A stretch of DNA of 64,000 nucleotides from Bradyrhizobium cosmicum (GCF_007290395.2 NZ_CP041656.2:5394001-5458000), one strand, 5' to 3'; positions 1 through 8,046 are shown, counted from the first letter of the stretch. Made by a program: numbers and translations. Notes: a model not told the origin generated them from the letters alone.

Positions 1-2602
1 CCTTGAGCTTGACGCCGATCTCGGCGGCCGTGCGTGCGCCGGCAGCGATGGTGTCGCAGATGGTGCCGCGGCCGACGCCGAAGCAGGCGCAGACGACGGG
101 ACCGGTCGAGGCCGCGCCTTCGCTGGACTTGCCCGACAGCAGCATGCGGCGCTGGTCGTCGGTGACGTGATCGGCCACGAACAGGCTCTTCACCACCTCC
201 CAATCGCCGGCATCATGGGCGGGGCCGACGAACAGGCAGGTCTCGATGCGGTCGCCCGCGAACGAGGCTGCGCGATAGACGCCGCCGCCGAAGTCGCGAT
301 AGTCGGCAACGTCTTCGCCGGCGACGCTCTCGAGCCAGGCCGGCCAGCGCGACAGGTCGGCATTGTCGGCGAAGAGATATCCGAAGCCGCAGGCAACCGT
401 GACACGCGTCCACAGCAGGTTCGGCGGCAGGTCGAGTTGTTTTCGCGACAGCGCAAAACCGCGGAAGACGTATTCATAGGGTGCAATCGCCGCCGGCGTC
501 GCCTTCGATTCCGGCTGCCCCGAGAACGGATCGGTGAACGATGCCGCCAGCGCGCCGACGCGGCCATGCGAGGCGTTCATCGCGCTCCAGTGGATCGGCG
601 CGAACAGCATGCCGCGCTGCTGCCGGTCGCTGACGACGACCTTCAGGATGCACTGGCCGTAATCGGTGGTGATGCGGGCATAGCCATCATGGGCGATGTT
701 GTACTTGTTGGCATCATCGGGGTGGATCTCGACGAACGGCTCGGGCAGATGCGCGCCCAGCCGCTGGCTGAGGCCGGTGCGCGTCATGGTGTGCCACTGG
801 TCGCGGATGCGCCCGGTGTTGAGCCGCAGGGGACGCGACGGCCCGGTCTCGCCACGCAGCGACGGCACCTCCGGCGCGACGAAGCGGCCCTTGCCGTCAT
901 TGGTGAAGAAGCCGCCGGCTGCGAAGAAGCGCTCGCCGGGCACTTCGCCTTCGCGTGCCGGCCATTGCACCGGCTTCAAGGCATCGAAGGCGTCGTCGGA
1001 CAACGAAGTCAGCGCTCCGATGTCGAAATCACGGCTGCCATTGTTCTCGAACGCCGAGAGCGCGGCGTGCTCGCGGAAGATGTCGGCGGCGGATTCGTAG
1101 TTGAAGCTGTCGCCGAAACCGAGACGCTTTGCGGTCTCGCTCAGGATCCACCAATCCGGCCGTGCCTCGCCCGGCGCCGGCAGGAACGCGCGCTGGCGCG
1201 AGATGCGGCGTTCGGAATTGGTGACGGTACCCGACTTCTCGCCCCAGGCGAGCGCGGGCAAGAGCACGTGCGGGCCCGCCTCGACGGTGTCGTTGGAGAG
1301 CACGTTCTCGGAGACCACGAACAGCTCGAGCTTCTTCAGCGCCTCGCGCACGAAATCGGCATCGGGCAGCGACACCGCGGGGTTGGTGCCCATCACCCAC
1401 AGCGCCTTGACCTCGCCGCGGTTGATGGCCTCGAACAATTGCACCGCCTTCAGCCCCTCATGGGTGGCGATGCGCGGCGCCTTCCAGAACCGCCTGACGC
1501 GATCGATGTCCGGCGGCGTGAAGTTCATGTGCGCGGCGAGCTGGTTGGCGAGGCCGCCGACCTCGCGGCCGCCCATCGCGTTGGGCTGGCCGGTGAGCGA
1601 GAACGGCGAGGCGCCCGGCTTGCCGATCCGCCCGGTGGCGAGATGGCAGTTCAGGATCGCGTTGACCTTGTCGGTGCCTTGCGCCGACTGGTTGACGCCC
1701 TGCGAATAGAGCGTGACGACCCGCTCCGTGTCACGGAACATCTTGAAGAAGGCCGCGACGTCCTGTTCGGGCAGGCCCGTGGCAAGCGCAGTCGCGGTAA
1801 CGCTGCCGGCGATGTTGCGCGCACGTGCCAGCGCGTCGTCGAAGCCCGACGTGTTCTGCGCGATGTAGTCCTGATCGAGCGCGCCATTGTCGGCGAGGTG
1901 AACGAACAGGCCGGAGAACAGCGCCGTGTCGGTGCCGGGCTTGAGGCCGAGGAACAGATCGACATCGCCCGCGGTGTCCGTGCGGCGCGGATCGATCACG
2001 ATCATGCGCGCGCCGCGCTCCTGCCGATTCCTGAGCATGCGCTGGAACAACACCGGATGGCACCAAGCCGCATTCGAGCCGACGAAGACCAGCAAATCGG
2101 CCTGGTCGAGATCCTCGTAACAGCCCGGCACGGTGTCGGCGCCGAAGGCGCGGCGGTGGCCGGCAACCGAGGACGACATGCAGAGCCGCGAATTGGTGTC
2201 GACATTGGCGGTGCCGACGAAGCCCTTCATCAGCTTGTTGGCGACGTAATAGTCCTCGGTCAGAAGCTGGCCGGAGAGATAGAACGCGACCGCATCGGCG
2301 CCGTCGCGCGCGATGATGTGCTGCATGCGGTGGGCGACGTGGTCGAGCGCATCGCTCCAGGCCACGCGCTCCAGCACACCCTTGCAGCGGATCATCGGAT
2401 AGAGCAGCCGGCTTTCCAGCCCGACGGTCTCGCCGAGCGCGGAGCCCTTCGAGCACAGCCGGCCGAAATTGGCGGGATGATCGGGGTCGCCCGCGATCGC
2501 GGCGCCGCCCTTGCCGTCAGGTGTTGCGAGCACGCCGCAGCCGACGCCGCAATAAGGGCAGGTCGTCCGGGTGGCGCGGAGCGAGGGATCGATCACCGTC
2601 AT
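1..2602 (-). CDS. nasC: Assimilatory nitrate reductase catalytic subunit (3' end outside window)
   Basis: Molybdopterin enzyme that reduces nitrate to nitrite in the cytoplasm. About 867 codons are visible; the 3' end lies beyond base 1. The N-terminus carries Cys15, Cys18, Cys22 and Cys50, the [4Fe-4S] ligands of the NasA/NarB/NapA family. It has no twin-arginine signal, which argues for the assimilatory cytoplasmic type. The last visible codons (1-120) encode a CxC-containing BFD-like [2Fe-2S] domain reading VCACFGVGRGTICDTI, as in enterobacterial NasA, where it takes electrons from a flavoprotein partner. The ATG lies one base after the stop of the upstream flavoprotein, so the two are probably translationally coupled. 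Bradyrhizobium literature calls this gene nasC; nasA is an equivalent name. Confidence 0.95.
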   Translation of the reverse strand, partial: MTVIDPSLRATRTTCPYCGVGCGVLATPDGKGGAAIAGDPDHPANFGRLCSKGSALGETVGLESRLLYPMIRCKGVLERVAWSDALDHVAHRMQHIIARDGADAVAFYLSGQLLTEDYYVANKLMKGFVGTANVDTNSRLCMSSSVAGHRRAFGADTVPGCYEDLDQADLLVFVGSNAAWCHPVLFQRMLRNRQERGARMIVIDPRRTDTAGDVDLFLGLKPGTDTALFSGLFVHLADNGALDQDYIAQNTSGFDDALARARNIAGSVTATALATGLPEQDVAAFFKMFRDTERVVTLYSQGVNQSAQGTDKVNAILNCHLATGRIGKPGASPFSLTGQPNAMGGREVGGLANQLAAHMNFTPPDIDRVRRFWKAPRIATHEGLKAVQLFEAINRGEVKALWVMGTNPAVSLPDADFVREALKKLELFVVSENVLSNDTVEAGPHVLLPALAWGEKSGTVTNSERRISRQRAFLPAPGEARPDWWILSETAKRLGFGDSFNYESAADIFREHAALSAFENNGSRDFDIGALTSLSDDAFDALKPVQWPAREGEVPGERFFAAGGFFTNDGKGRFVAPEVPSLRGETGPSRPLRLNTGRIRDQWHTMTRTGLSQRLGAHLPEPFVEIHPDDANKYNIAHDGYARITTDYGQCILKVVVSDRQQRGMLFAPIHWSAMNASHGRVGALAASFTDPFSGQPESKATPAAIAPYEYVFRGFALSRKQLDLPPNLLWTRVTVACGFGYLFADNADLSRWPAWLESVAGEDVADYRDFGGGVYRAASFAGDRIETCLFVGPAHDAGDWEVVKSLFVADHVTDDQRRMLLSGKSSEGAASTGPVVCACFGVGRGTICDTIAAGARTAAEIGVKLK

Positions 2603-2603
2603 A

Positions 2604-3821
2604 TCAAGCGGCCTTTGGCGTAAGCGCAAGCGCGCGGCCGAACATCATGTCGGAACGGATCGCGGTGACCTTTTCGCGATTGCGGATCAGCTCGAGATAC
2701 CAGAGCGCATCGGCGGTATCGCCGATCAGCACCGCGCCGGTGAGCCGGCCGTCGGCGATGACGAGCTTCTTGTAGGTGCCGCGCCGGCGATCGGTGAGCA
2801 CGAGGCTCTCGCTGCCCTCCCCGCCCATGAAGTCGCCGGCGGAGAACACGCTGACGCCAGACACTTTCAGATTGGTCGAGACCACGCTGCCCTGATAGGC
2901 AGCGGGACGGCCGGCGAGATGCCGCGCCAGCACACGCGCCTGCTCATAGGCCGGCTCGACCAGGCCATAGCAGGTACCGCGATGCTCGGCGCATTCGCCG
3001 AGCGCGTAGATGTCGGGCGAAGCAGTCTGCATCTCGTCGTTGACGACGACGCCGCGATTGACCGCGATGCCGGCGTCCCTGGCAAGCGCGACATTGGGCC
3101 TGATGCCGGCCGCGAAGATCACCGCATCGGCCTCGATGCGGCTGCCGTCGGCGAGTTCGACGGCTTCGACGCGACTGTCGCCATGAATGCACTTCGTGCT
3201 GGCATTGAGCAGGATGCGGATGCCCTTGCGTTCGACCAGCGTCTTAAGCAGGTCGGCGGCCGGCAGATCGAGCTGGCGCTCCATCAGCCGGTCCATCAGG
3301 TGCAGCAGCGTGACGGGCGCGCCGGCCTTGGCGAGGCCGTAGGCCGCTTCGAGCCCGAGCAGGCCGCCGCCGACCACCACGACGCGCTTCTTGCCGGCGG
3401 CGAGCGCCAGCAGCAAATCGACGTCGCGGGTGTCGCGGAAAGTGTGGACGCCGGCGAGATCGGCGCCGGGTACGTTGAGCCGCAACGGCGTCGAGCCGGT
3501 GGCGAGCACCAGCTTGGAATAGTGCATGCTCTCTTCGCCCTCGATCTTGAGCTCGCGGCGGCCGATGTCGATCTCGGTGACGCGGTAGCCGTAGCGGACG
3601 GTGACGCCGCGATGGCGCCACCAGTCCGCCGGCCGAAGCTCGATCTCGTGCGAGCCGGTCTCACCAGCCAGCACGGAGGAGAGCAGCACCCGATTGTAAG
3701 CGAGCCGCGGTTCCTCGCCGATCACCGCGACCGCGTAGCGGCCGAGCGCGGTCTTGGCGAGCTCGTCGACCAGACGTGCGGCCGCCATACCGTTACCGAC
3801 GATGACAAGCGGTTCACTCAC
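2604..3821 (-). CDS. flp: FAD-dependent NAD(P)H oxidoreductase, nitrate-reductase electron donor
   Basis: A 405-residue protein of the NirB N-terminal / NasB / rubredoxin-reductase type. A Rossmann FAD motif is at the N-terminus (VIVGNGMAAARLVDEL). A second, NAD(P)H-binding glycine-rich motif sits near residue 145 (VVVVGGGLLGLEAA). The usual ATG-D motif follows before the C-terminal interface domain. There is no sirohaem or [4Fe-4S] domain, so it is not itself a nitrite reductase. It lies between the haemoglobin gene (10 bp upstream) and the nitrate reductase (1 bp downstream). In Bradyrhizobium the equivalent Flp is proposed to pass electrons from NAD(P)H both to nitrate reductase and to the haemoglobin. 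The assignment to that role is by context. Confidence 0.88.
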   Translation of the reverse strand: MSEPLVIVGNGMAAARLVDELAKTALGRYAVAVIGEEPRLAYNRVLLSSVLAGETGSHEIELRPADWWRHRGVTVRYGYRVTEIDIGRRELKIEGEESMHYSKLVLATGSTPLRLNVPGADLAGVHTFRDTRDVDLLLALAAGKKRVVVVGGGLLGLEAAYGLAKAGAPVTLLHLMDRLMERQLDLPAADLLKTLVERKGIRILLNASTKCIHGDSRVEAVELADGSRIEADAVIFAAGIRPNVALARDAGIAVNRGVVVNDEMQTASPDIYALGECAEHRGTCYGLVEPAYEQARVLARHLAGRPAAYQGSVVSTNLKVSGVSVFSAGDFMGGEGSESLVLTDRRRGTYKKLVIADGRLTGAVLIGDTADALWYLELIRNREKVTAIRSDMMFGRALALTPKAA

Positions 3822-3831
3822 AAGGCATCTC

Positions 3832-4260
3832 CTATTCAGCGGCCTGCGACTGCGCGCCGTAGGCCTCGGAAATCATGAAGCCGGACAGCACGCCGTAGGC
3901 GTCGGTCCAGGCCGCGGCGAGCTCAGGCGTCCAGGCTTCGCCGAGGCCCTTCTCCAGGGTCCAGAGCAGGGTGGCGCCGACCACGGGATAGTGCTCGGCC
4001 TTGGCGCCGTAGGCGACATGACGCTTGGCGAGCGCGGAGGCCGCCGGAAGAATCGTCTCGAGGTTCGATAGGCCGCTGACCACGGCGGCGAGCATGCCCA
4101 TCAGCTTCTTGCGCTGCTCGGTCATGTCCTCGGGGAACATCGCGCGCACCGACGGCGCCACCTCGAACAGGCGGTCGTAGAACAGCACGGAAGCCGCTTC
4201 GGAAATCGGCGCGACCTTGGAAAAGCTCTGCTGGACGAGGGTGATCTGTTCCGGCGTCAT
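3832..4260 (-). CDS. bjgb: Single-domain bacterial haemoglobin (NO detoxification)
   Basis: A 142-residue globin resembling the haem domain of flavohaemoglobins. The YDRLFE segment contains the B10 tyrosine, and the proximal histidine lies in the KRHVAYG segment. The flavohaemoglobin-like stretch EHYPVVGATLLWTL follows. No FAD/NAD reductase domain is fused; the neighbouring flavoprotein gene may supply electrons in trans. The start was set at the ATG giving MTPEQIT because an AGGA ribosome site lies just upstream; a longer in-frame reading adds 17 unlikely residues. In Bradyrhizobium the equivalent Bjgb is reported to protect against nitric oxide made as a by-product of nitrite metabolism. 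It heads the haemoglobin-flavoprotein-reductase trio. Confidence 0.92.
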   Translation of the reverse strand: MTPEQITLVQQSFSKVAPISEAASVLFYDRLFEVAPSVRAMFPEDMTEQRKKLMGMLAAVVSGLSNLETILPAASALAKRHVAYGAKAEHYPVVGATLLWTLEKGLGEAWTPELAAAWTDAYGVLSGFMISEAYGAQSQAAE

Positions 4261-4340
4261 GATGTAATCCTGTCTGTTTCGGTTTGCCTTGGTGCGCGCC
4301 GTTGCGAACAAGGTTCATGGGTCAAACGTCATCAGCGGGA

Positions 4341-4364
4341 CTTCTCCCCGCATACGGGGAGAAG
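4341..4364. repeat. Perfect 10-bp inverted repeat between nrt and haemoglobin genes
   Basis: CTTCTCCCCG and CGGGGAGAAG flank a four-base CATA loop. It lies in the 204-bp gap between the ABC ATPase stop and the haemoglobin start. It could be a weak terminator or an mRNA-stability hairpin separating transport from reductase genes; no T-run follows on the minus strand. The same motif is familiar to me from dispersed Bradyrhizobium intergenic repeats, so it may be a repeat remnant. The rest of the gap (4365-4464) holds nothing else I recognise. Confidence 0.6.
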
Positions 4365-4464
4365 CGAGTTTCATACCAAGTGTCACACCTGGCTTCGGCG
4401 AGGCTTGGCGCGCCCTCACCCTGCGGGCTGCGACGCGTCAGGCCCAAGGGCGACCGCTCGCGAG

Positions 4465-5259
4465 TTACGCGGCCTCGACGAAGCGGTGACGCTCATAGAG
4501 GAATTCGAGCACGCGCTGACGGCACTTCAAGTACGTCGCGCTGGTCGCGAGCTCGAGCCGCTTGCGCGGCCGCACCAGCGGTACCTCCAGCACCTCGCCG
4601 ATGCGGGCGGACGGTCCGTTCGTCATCATCACGATGCGGTCGGACAGCAGCACGGCCTCGTCGACGTCGTGTGTGATCATCAGAATGGTGTTGCCGAGCT
4701 TCTGGTGCAGCGCCATCACCGAGTCCTGCAGATGCGCGCGGGTCAGGGCGTCGAGCGCGCCGAAGGGCTCGTCCAGCAGCAGCACTTTCGGCTCCATCGC
4801 CAGCGCCCGCGCGATGCCGACGCGCTGCTTCATGCCGCCGGAGATTTCCGAGGGGCGCTTGTCCCTGGCGTGGGCCATCTGCACGAGGTTGAGATTGTGC
4901 ATCACCCAGGCCTCGCGCTCGGCCTTGGTCTTGGTCCTGGCGAAGACCTTGTCGACGCCGAGCTTGACGTTCTCGAACACGGTCAGCCAGGGCAGCAGGC
5001 TGTGGTTCTGGAACACCACGGCACGATCGGGGCCGGGCGAGTTGACCTCGCGGTTCTCCAGCAGCACGCCGCCGGTGGTGGCGGTGGTGAGCCCGGCGAT
5101 GATGTTGAGCAGGGTCGACTTGCCGCAGCCGGAATGGCCGATGATCGAGACGTATTCGCCCTTCTCGATCGTCAGGTTGATGTCCTTCAGCACCTCCGTG
5201 GTGGCGGCGCCGCGGGTGAATATCTTGTCGATGTGGTCGAGCTTCAGATAGGCGGTCAT
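4465..5259 (-). CDS. nrtC: Nitrate ABC transporter, ATP-binding protein
   Basis: A 264-residue ATPase of the nitrate/sulfonate/taurine (NrtC/NrtD/SsuB/TauB) family that powers nitrate import across the inner membrane. Walker A is GHSGCGKST near residue 39. The signature reads ISGGMKQRVGIARAL, Walker B plus D-loop reads VLLLDEPFGALDAL, and the switch histidine is in MITHDVDEA. It lacks the C-terminal substrate-binding-like extension of cyanobacterial NrtC, so it matches NrtD in length. It is the third gene of nrtABC, 11 bp after the permease. The substrate is inferred from the nitrate reductase genes downstream. Confidence 0.93.
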   Translation of the reverse strand: MTAYLKLDHIDKIFTRGAATTEVLKDINLTIEKGEYVSIIGHSGCGKSTLLNIIAGLTTATTGGVLLENREVNSPGPDRAVVFQNHSLLPWLTVFENVKLGVDKVFARTKTKAEREAWVMHNLNLVQMAHARDKRPSEISGGMKQRVGIARALAMEPKVLLLDEPFGALDALTRAHLQDSVMALHQKLGNTILMITHDVDEAVLLSDRIVMMTNGPSARIGEVLEVPLVRPRKRLELATSATYLKCRQRVLEFLYERHRFVEAA

Positions 5260-5270
5260 GTGTGTTCTCC

Positions 5271-6167
5271 TCAGCCCTGCGCCGTGCCGCGGGTGACGAT
5301 CCTGCCAAGGCCCGCGATCAGACGATCGAGCACGAACCCGATGATGCCGACATAGAACAGCGCCAGGATGATTTCGCTGATATGCGAGGAATTCCAGGCG
5401 TCCCAGATGAAGAAGCCGATGCCGACGCCGCCGATCAGCATTTCGGCGGCCACGATCGCGAGCCAGGACAGGCCGATGCCGATGCGCAGGCCTGTGAAGA
5501 TGTAGGGCGCCGCCGCCGGGATCATGATCTTGGAGAAGAACTCGAGCGGGTTGAGCTGCACCACCGCGGCGACGTTGCGATAGTCCTGCGGAATGTTACG
5601 GATGCCGACCGCGGTGTTGATGATGATCGGCCAGACCGACGTGATGAAGATGACGAAGATCGCCGACGGCTGGCCGTCGCGGAAGGCGGCGAGCGAGAGC
5701 GGCAGCCAAGCGAGCGGCGGAATGGTGCGCAGGACCTGGAACAGCGGATCGAGCCCGCGCATGGCCCAGACCGATTGCCCGACCAGCACACCGAGCGCGA
5801 TGCCGACGATGGCGGAGAGCGAATAGCCGAAGGCGACGCGCTGGAGGCTGGCGGAGAGGTGCCAGAACAGGCCCTTGTCGATGCCGCCATGGTCGAAGAA
5901 CGGATCGACGATCAGCTCCTTGGTGTCCTTGAACACTTTTGACGGCGGCGGCAGCGCCGAGCCGGCGCGGCGGCAGACCAGTTCCCACACCAGCATCAGG
6001 AGCGCGATCACCACGAGCGGCGGGATCACGCGCACCGCGGTCTCCCGCGCCATCCGCGCATAGGCCTCGCTGCGCGGAGCACGCTTCGGCGTCATCGCAA
6101 CGACCGGTGCGGCCGCGCCAACGGGCTTCGCGGTCTCAACATCCAACTTCGTGGCAGGCATGTTCAT
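5271..6167 (-). CDS. nrtB: Nitrate ABC transporter, permease
   Basis: A 298-residue inner-membrane permease of the NrtB/SsuC type. A cytoplasmic N-terminal stretch of about 45 residues precedes a first membrane helix (IPPLVVIALLMLVWELV). Several more helices follow. The EAA-type coupling loop reads NVAAVVQLNPLEFFSKIMIPAAAP, quoted here in part: the key residues are in the FFSKIMIP segment. It lies 60 bp downstream of the periplasmic binding protein and 11 bp upstream of the ATPase, so the three form one operon. Nitrate specificity is by family resemblance and context. Confidence 0.92.
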   Translation of the reverse strand: MNMPATKLDVETAKPVGAAAPVVAMTPKRAPRSEAYARMARETAVRVIPPLVVIALLMLVWELVCRRAGSALPPPSKVFKDTKELIVDPFFDHGGIDKGLFWHLSASLQRVAFGYSLSAIVGIALGVLVGQSVWAMRGLDPLFQVLRTIPPLAWLPLSLAAFRDGQPSAIFVIFITSVWPIIINTAVGIRNIPQDYRNVAAVVQLNPLEFFSKIMIPAAAPYIFTGLRIGIGLSWLAIVAAEMLIGGVGIGFFIWDAWNSSHISEIILALFYVGIIGFVLDRLIAGLGRIVTRGTAQG

Positions 6168-6227
6168 CGCAATATCTCTCCGGCTTCAAAAGACGATGCG
6201 GCCGCCTCGCGGCGGCCGCTGGCTCCA

Positions 6228-7547
6228 TCAAACTTCGACGCGCTTGATCGCGAGCGACTTCAGATAAGCCGCCGGATTTTCGGGATCGAACACCTTGCCA
6301 TCGAAGAAGGTCTCCTTGCCGCGCGAGGTGGAGGTCGGGATCTCGGCCGCCGCGACGCCGAGCGTCTTGGCAGCATCACGCCACATGTCTTCGCGGTTGA
6401 CCTTGCCGATCAGCGCCTTGGTGTCGAAATTCGCCTCGTATTTGCCCCAGCGAATATCCTCGGTGAGGAACCAGAGATCGTGGCTCTGGAACGGGTAGGA
6501 GGCGAAGTCGCGCCAGTACTTCATGATGTGCGGCGAGTTCTCGACCACCTTGCCGGGAATTCCGTAGTCGAACTTGCCGGCGGAGCGGTCGAGCACGTCT
6601 TCAACCGGGCAGTTCATCCACTGCCGCTTGCCCATGGTCGCGGCAAGCTCGGCCTTGTTCTCGGCCTTGTCGGACCATTGCTGCGCTTCCATCACCGCCA
6701 TCAGCAGCGCCTTGGAGGCTTTCGGATATTTGTCGACGAAGGCCGCGCGCATGCCGAAGGATTTCTCCGGGTGCTTGTTCCAGAGCTCACCTGTCGTGAT
6801 GGCGGTGTAGCCGATCTTCTGGTGGATCAACTGCAGATTCCAGGGCTCGCCGACGCAGAAGCAATCCATGGTGCCGACCTTCATGTTGGCCACCATCTGC
6901 GGCGGCGGCACAACGATGGTCTCGATGTCCTTGTCGGGATCGATGCCGCCGGCGGCGAGCCAGTAGCGAATCCAGAGATCGTGGGTGCCGCCGGGGAAGG
7001 TCATGGCGGCCTTCACCGCCTTGCCGGAGGCCTTCTTCTTCTCCAGCGCCGCCTTGAACGGCGTGGCATCGACACCGAGCTTGAGGTCGGCATATTCGTT
7101 GGCCACCGAGATGCACTGGCTGTCGAGATTGAGACGCGCCAGGATGTACATCGGCGTCGGCTGGTTGTTCTGCGTCACCTTGCCGGCCGAGATCAGATAC
7201 GGCATCGGGGTGAGGATGTGCGCGCCGTCGATGCCGTTGCCTTCGGAGCCGAGCACGAGGTTGTCGCGCGTGGTGCCCCAGGAGGCCTGCTTCTGCACGT
7301 CGACGTCGGGCATGCCGTATTTTGCGAACAGGCCCTTGTCCTTGGCGACGAACAACGGACCGGCATCGCTGAGCGCGATGAAGCCGAGCTTGGCACCCTT
7401 GACCTCGGGGCCTGAATCCTGCGCGAACGCGCCGGCTGGGAAATTCAGCTTGGCGGCAGCGAGAAGGGCGGCGGTGCCGCTGGCGGCTTTCAACAATTGA
7501 CGGCGGCTCAGGCCAGTATCCGAAGGCCGGCGAATGCGCTTGGTCAT
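6228..7547 (-). CDS. nrtA: Nitrate ABC transporter, substrate-binding protein (Tat signal)
   Basis: A 439-residue binding protein of the NrtA/CmpA family. The N-terminus carries a twin-arginine signal (SRRQLLKAASGTAAL) and an AFAQ-type cleavage site near residue 40, so it is likely exported folded and works in the periplasm. The body contains NrtA-like stretches such as GVPYLI-type loops and FCVGEPWNLQ. The start MTKRIRR was chosen because the Tat motif follows at normal distance; a longer open frame extends 75 codons upstream but would cover the leader hairpins. It is the first gene of the nrtABC operon. Regulation is likely by transcription antitermination in its leader (see the entries at 7625-7739). 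Confidence 0.93.
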   Translation of the reverse strand: MTKRIRRPSDTGLSRRQLLKAASGTAALLAAAKLNFPAGAFAQDSGPEVKGAKLGFIALSDAGPLFVAKDKGLFAKYGMPDVDVQKQASWGTTRDNLVLGSEGNGIDGAHILTPMPYLISAGKVTQNNQPTPMYILARLNLDSQCISVANEYADLKLGVDATPFKAALEKKKASGKAVKAAMTFPGGTHDLWIRYWLAAGGIDPDKDIETIVVPPPQMVANMKVGTMDCFCVGEPWNLQLIHQKIGYTAITTGELWNKHPEKSFGMRAAFVDKYPKASKALLMAVMEAQQWSDKAENKAELAATMGKRQWMNCPVEDVLDRSAGKFDYGIPGKVVENSPHIMKYWRDFASYPFQSHDLWFLTEDIRWGKYEANFDTKALIGKVNREDMWRDAAKTLGVAAAEIPTSTSRGKETFFDGKVFDPENPAAYLKSLAIKRVEV

Positions 7548-7624
7548 GGGCGGTGTCGTCCTTTGCGTCGTTGCGAATGATTGTGTCAGTACGCACGAGC
7601 AGCCCGGTCCGTCCGTGGCGCCCG

Positions 7625-7665
7625 AAAAAGGCGCATGCGAACGCGCGACGGGGGAACCCCCGCCT
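7625..7665 (-). terminator. Candidate regulated terminator in the nrtA leader
   Basis: On the minus strand AGGCG (7665-7661) can pair with CGCCT (7633-7629), enclosing a GGGG-TT-CCCC palindrome (7649-7662) and a GCGC/GCGC hairpin. The stem is followed by five T residues (7629-7625). This is an intrinsic-terminator layout placed about 80 bases before the nrtA ATG, that is, inside the 5' leader and not at the end of a gene. This is the position expected of an attenuator. Folding was judged by eye. Confidence 0.5.
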
Positions 7666-7701
7666 GGTGGCGTCAGCAAATTCGGATGAGAAGTCTCGCG
7701 G

Positions 7702-7739
7702 GACGGCTTCAGTGGCGTCAGCTTGGAACCATTCAAGCT
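7702..7739 (-). promoter_or_regulatory. Tandem hairpins upstream of the nrtA attenuator (ANTAR/NasT-like target)
   Basis: Read on the minus strand, two adjacent hairpins are seen. The first (7739-7720) has a perfect six-base stem AGCTTG/CAAGCT around AATGGTTC. The second (7719-7702) has GACGCC/GCCGTC, with one mismatch, around the hexaloop ACTGAA, which has A at loop position 1 and G at position 4. ANTAR proteins such as NasT bind paired stem-loops with A1 and G4 in six-base loops and release a downstream terminator. The first loop fits only imperfectly. Nitrate-assimilation operons of Bradyrhizobium are known to be under NasS-NasT control. Confidence 0.45.
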
Positions 7740-7780
7740 TCGTGCCAAGCGTGGTGCATCTGAAAACGTCAAATTTTCAA

Positions 7781-7796
7781 TGCGTTACCTGTACCA
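7781..7796 (-). promoter_or_regulatory. Weak sigma-54-like promoter upstream of nrtA
   Basis: On the minus strand the sequence TGGTACAGGTAACGCA keeps GG-N10-GC with exact spacing. The -24 half (TGGTAC) is good and the -12 half (ACGCA in place of TTGCA) is poor. Transcription would begin near 7770, just before the leader hairpins. This is a suggestion only. Confidence 0.3.
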
Positions 7797-7850
7797 CGCC
7801 AGACGGCCTCAGGCCTTTTCCGCACGCGAAATTTGCGGATTGCTCACTTC

Positions 7851-7865
7851 TTGTGCGACGCACAA
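7851..7865. promoter_or_regulatory. 15-bp perfect palindrome in the nrtA/FNT divergent region
   Basis: TTGTGCGACGCACAA is a perfect inverted repeat (TTGTGC, GAC, GCACAA). It lies between the putative nrtA promoter and the sigma-54 site of the channel gene, where an activator or repressor site would be expected. It does not match the NtrC consensus (GCAC...GTGC order is reversed) or the FixK consensus. The binding protein is unknown. Confidence 0.4.
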
Positions 7866-7968
7866 ATTTTATGCAACCGCCTAACCAAAAGGCCGCGGAG
7901 TCCGTCAAAGCGAGATGCTGGCCGGCACCATCCAATTGAAATTGCTATCATTTTTAAGCGCGCCGCAT

Positions 7969-7985
7969 CGGCACGCGACTTGCAT
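7969..7985 (+). promoter_or_regulatory. Sigma-54 (-24/-12) promoter of the FNT channel gene
   Basis: CGGCAC-GCGAC-TTGCAT matches the RpoN consensus TGGCAC-N5-TTGCA at every position but the first, with GG and GC exactly ten bases apart. It faces the channel gene; transcription would begin near 7996, giving a leader of about 228 bases. It suggests NtrC/RpoN nitrogen control. Confidence 0.65.
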
Positions 7986-8009
7986 TTCCTTATGGCGTCA
8001 ACGAAGACT

Positions 8010-8046
8010 GCGGCTTGCCGCAATGTTGCAGCCTCTGGCGGCTGCA
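8010..8046 (+). other. Tandem hairpins in the FNT gene leader
   Basis: Two adjacent stem-loops start about 15 bases after the predicted sigma-54 start. The first is GCGG-CTTG-CCGC (8010-8021). The second is TGCAGCC around the hexaloop TCTGGC closed by GGCTGCA (8027-8046). A third stem, CGTGCG/CGCACG with inner GGC/GCC, lies at 8131-8154. They may give the channel gene its own RNA-level control, but the hexaloop lacks the A1 of ANTAR targets and no T-run follows. Confidence 0.35.

Noticed and set aside
167..2623. Long plus-strand open frame (818 codons) opposite the nitrate reductase
   Set aside because: Arginine/alanine/histidine-rich translation without domains; it mirrors codon bias of the minus-strand nasC gene, whose motifs are unmistakable.
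7741..7760. NtrC-like site around TGCACC/GGCACG in the nrtA upstream region
   Set aside because: Only one half matches TGCACC-N5-GGTGCA; too weak to claim.
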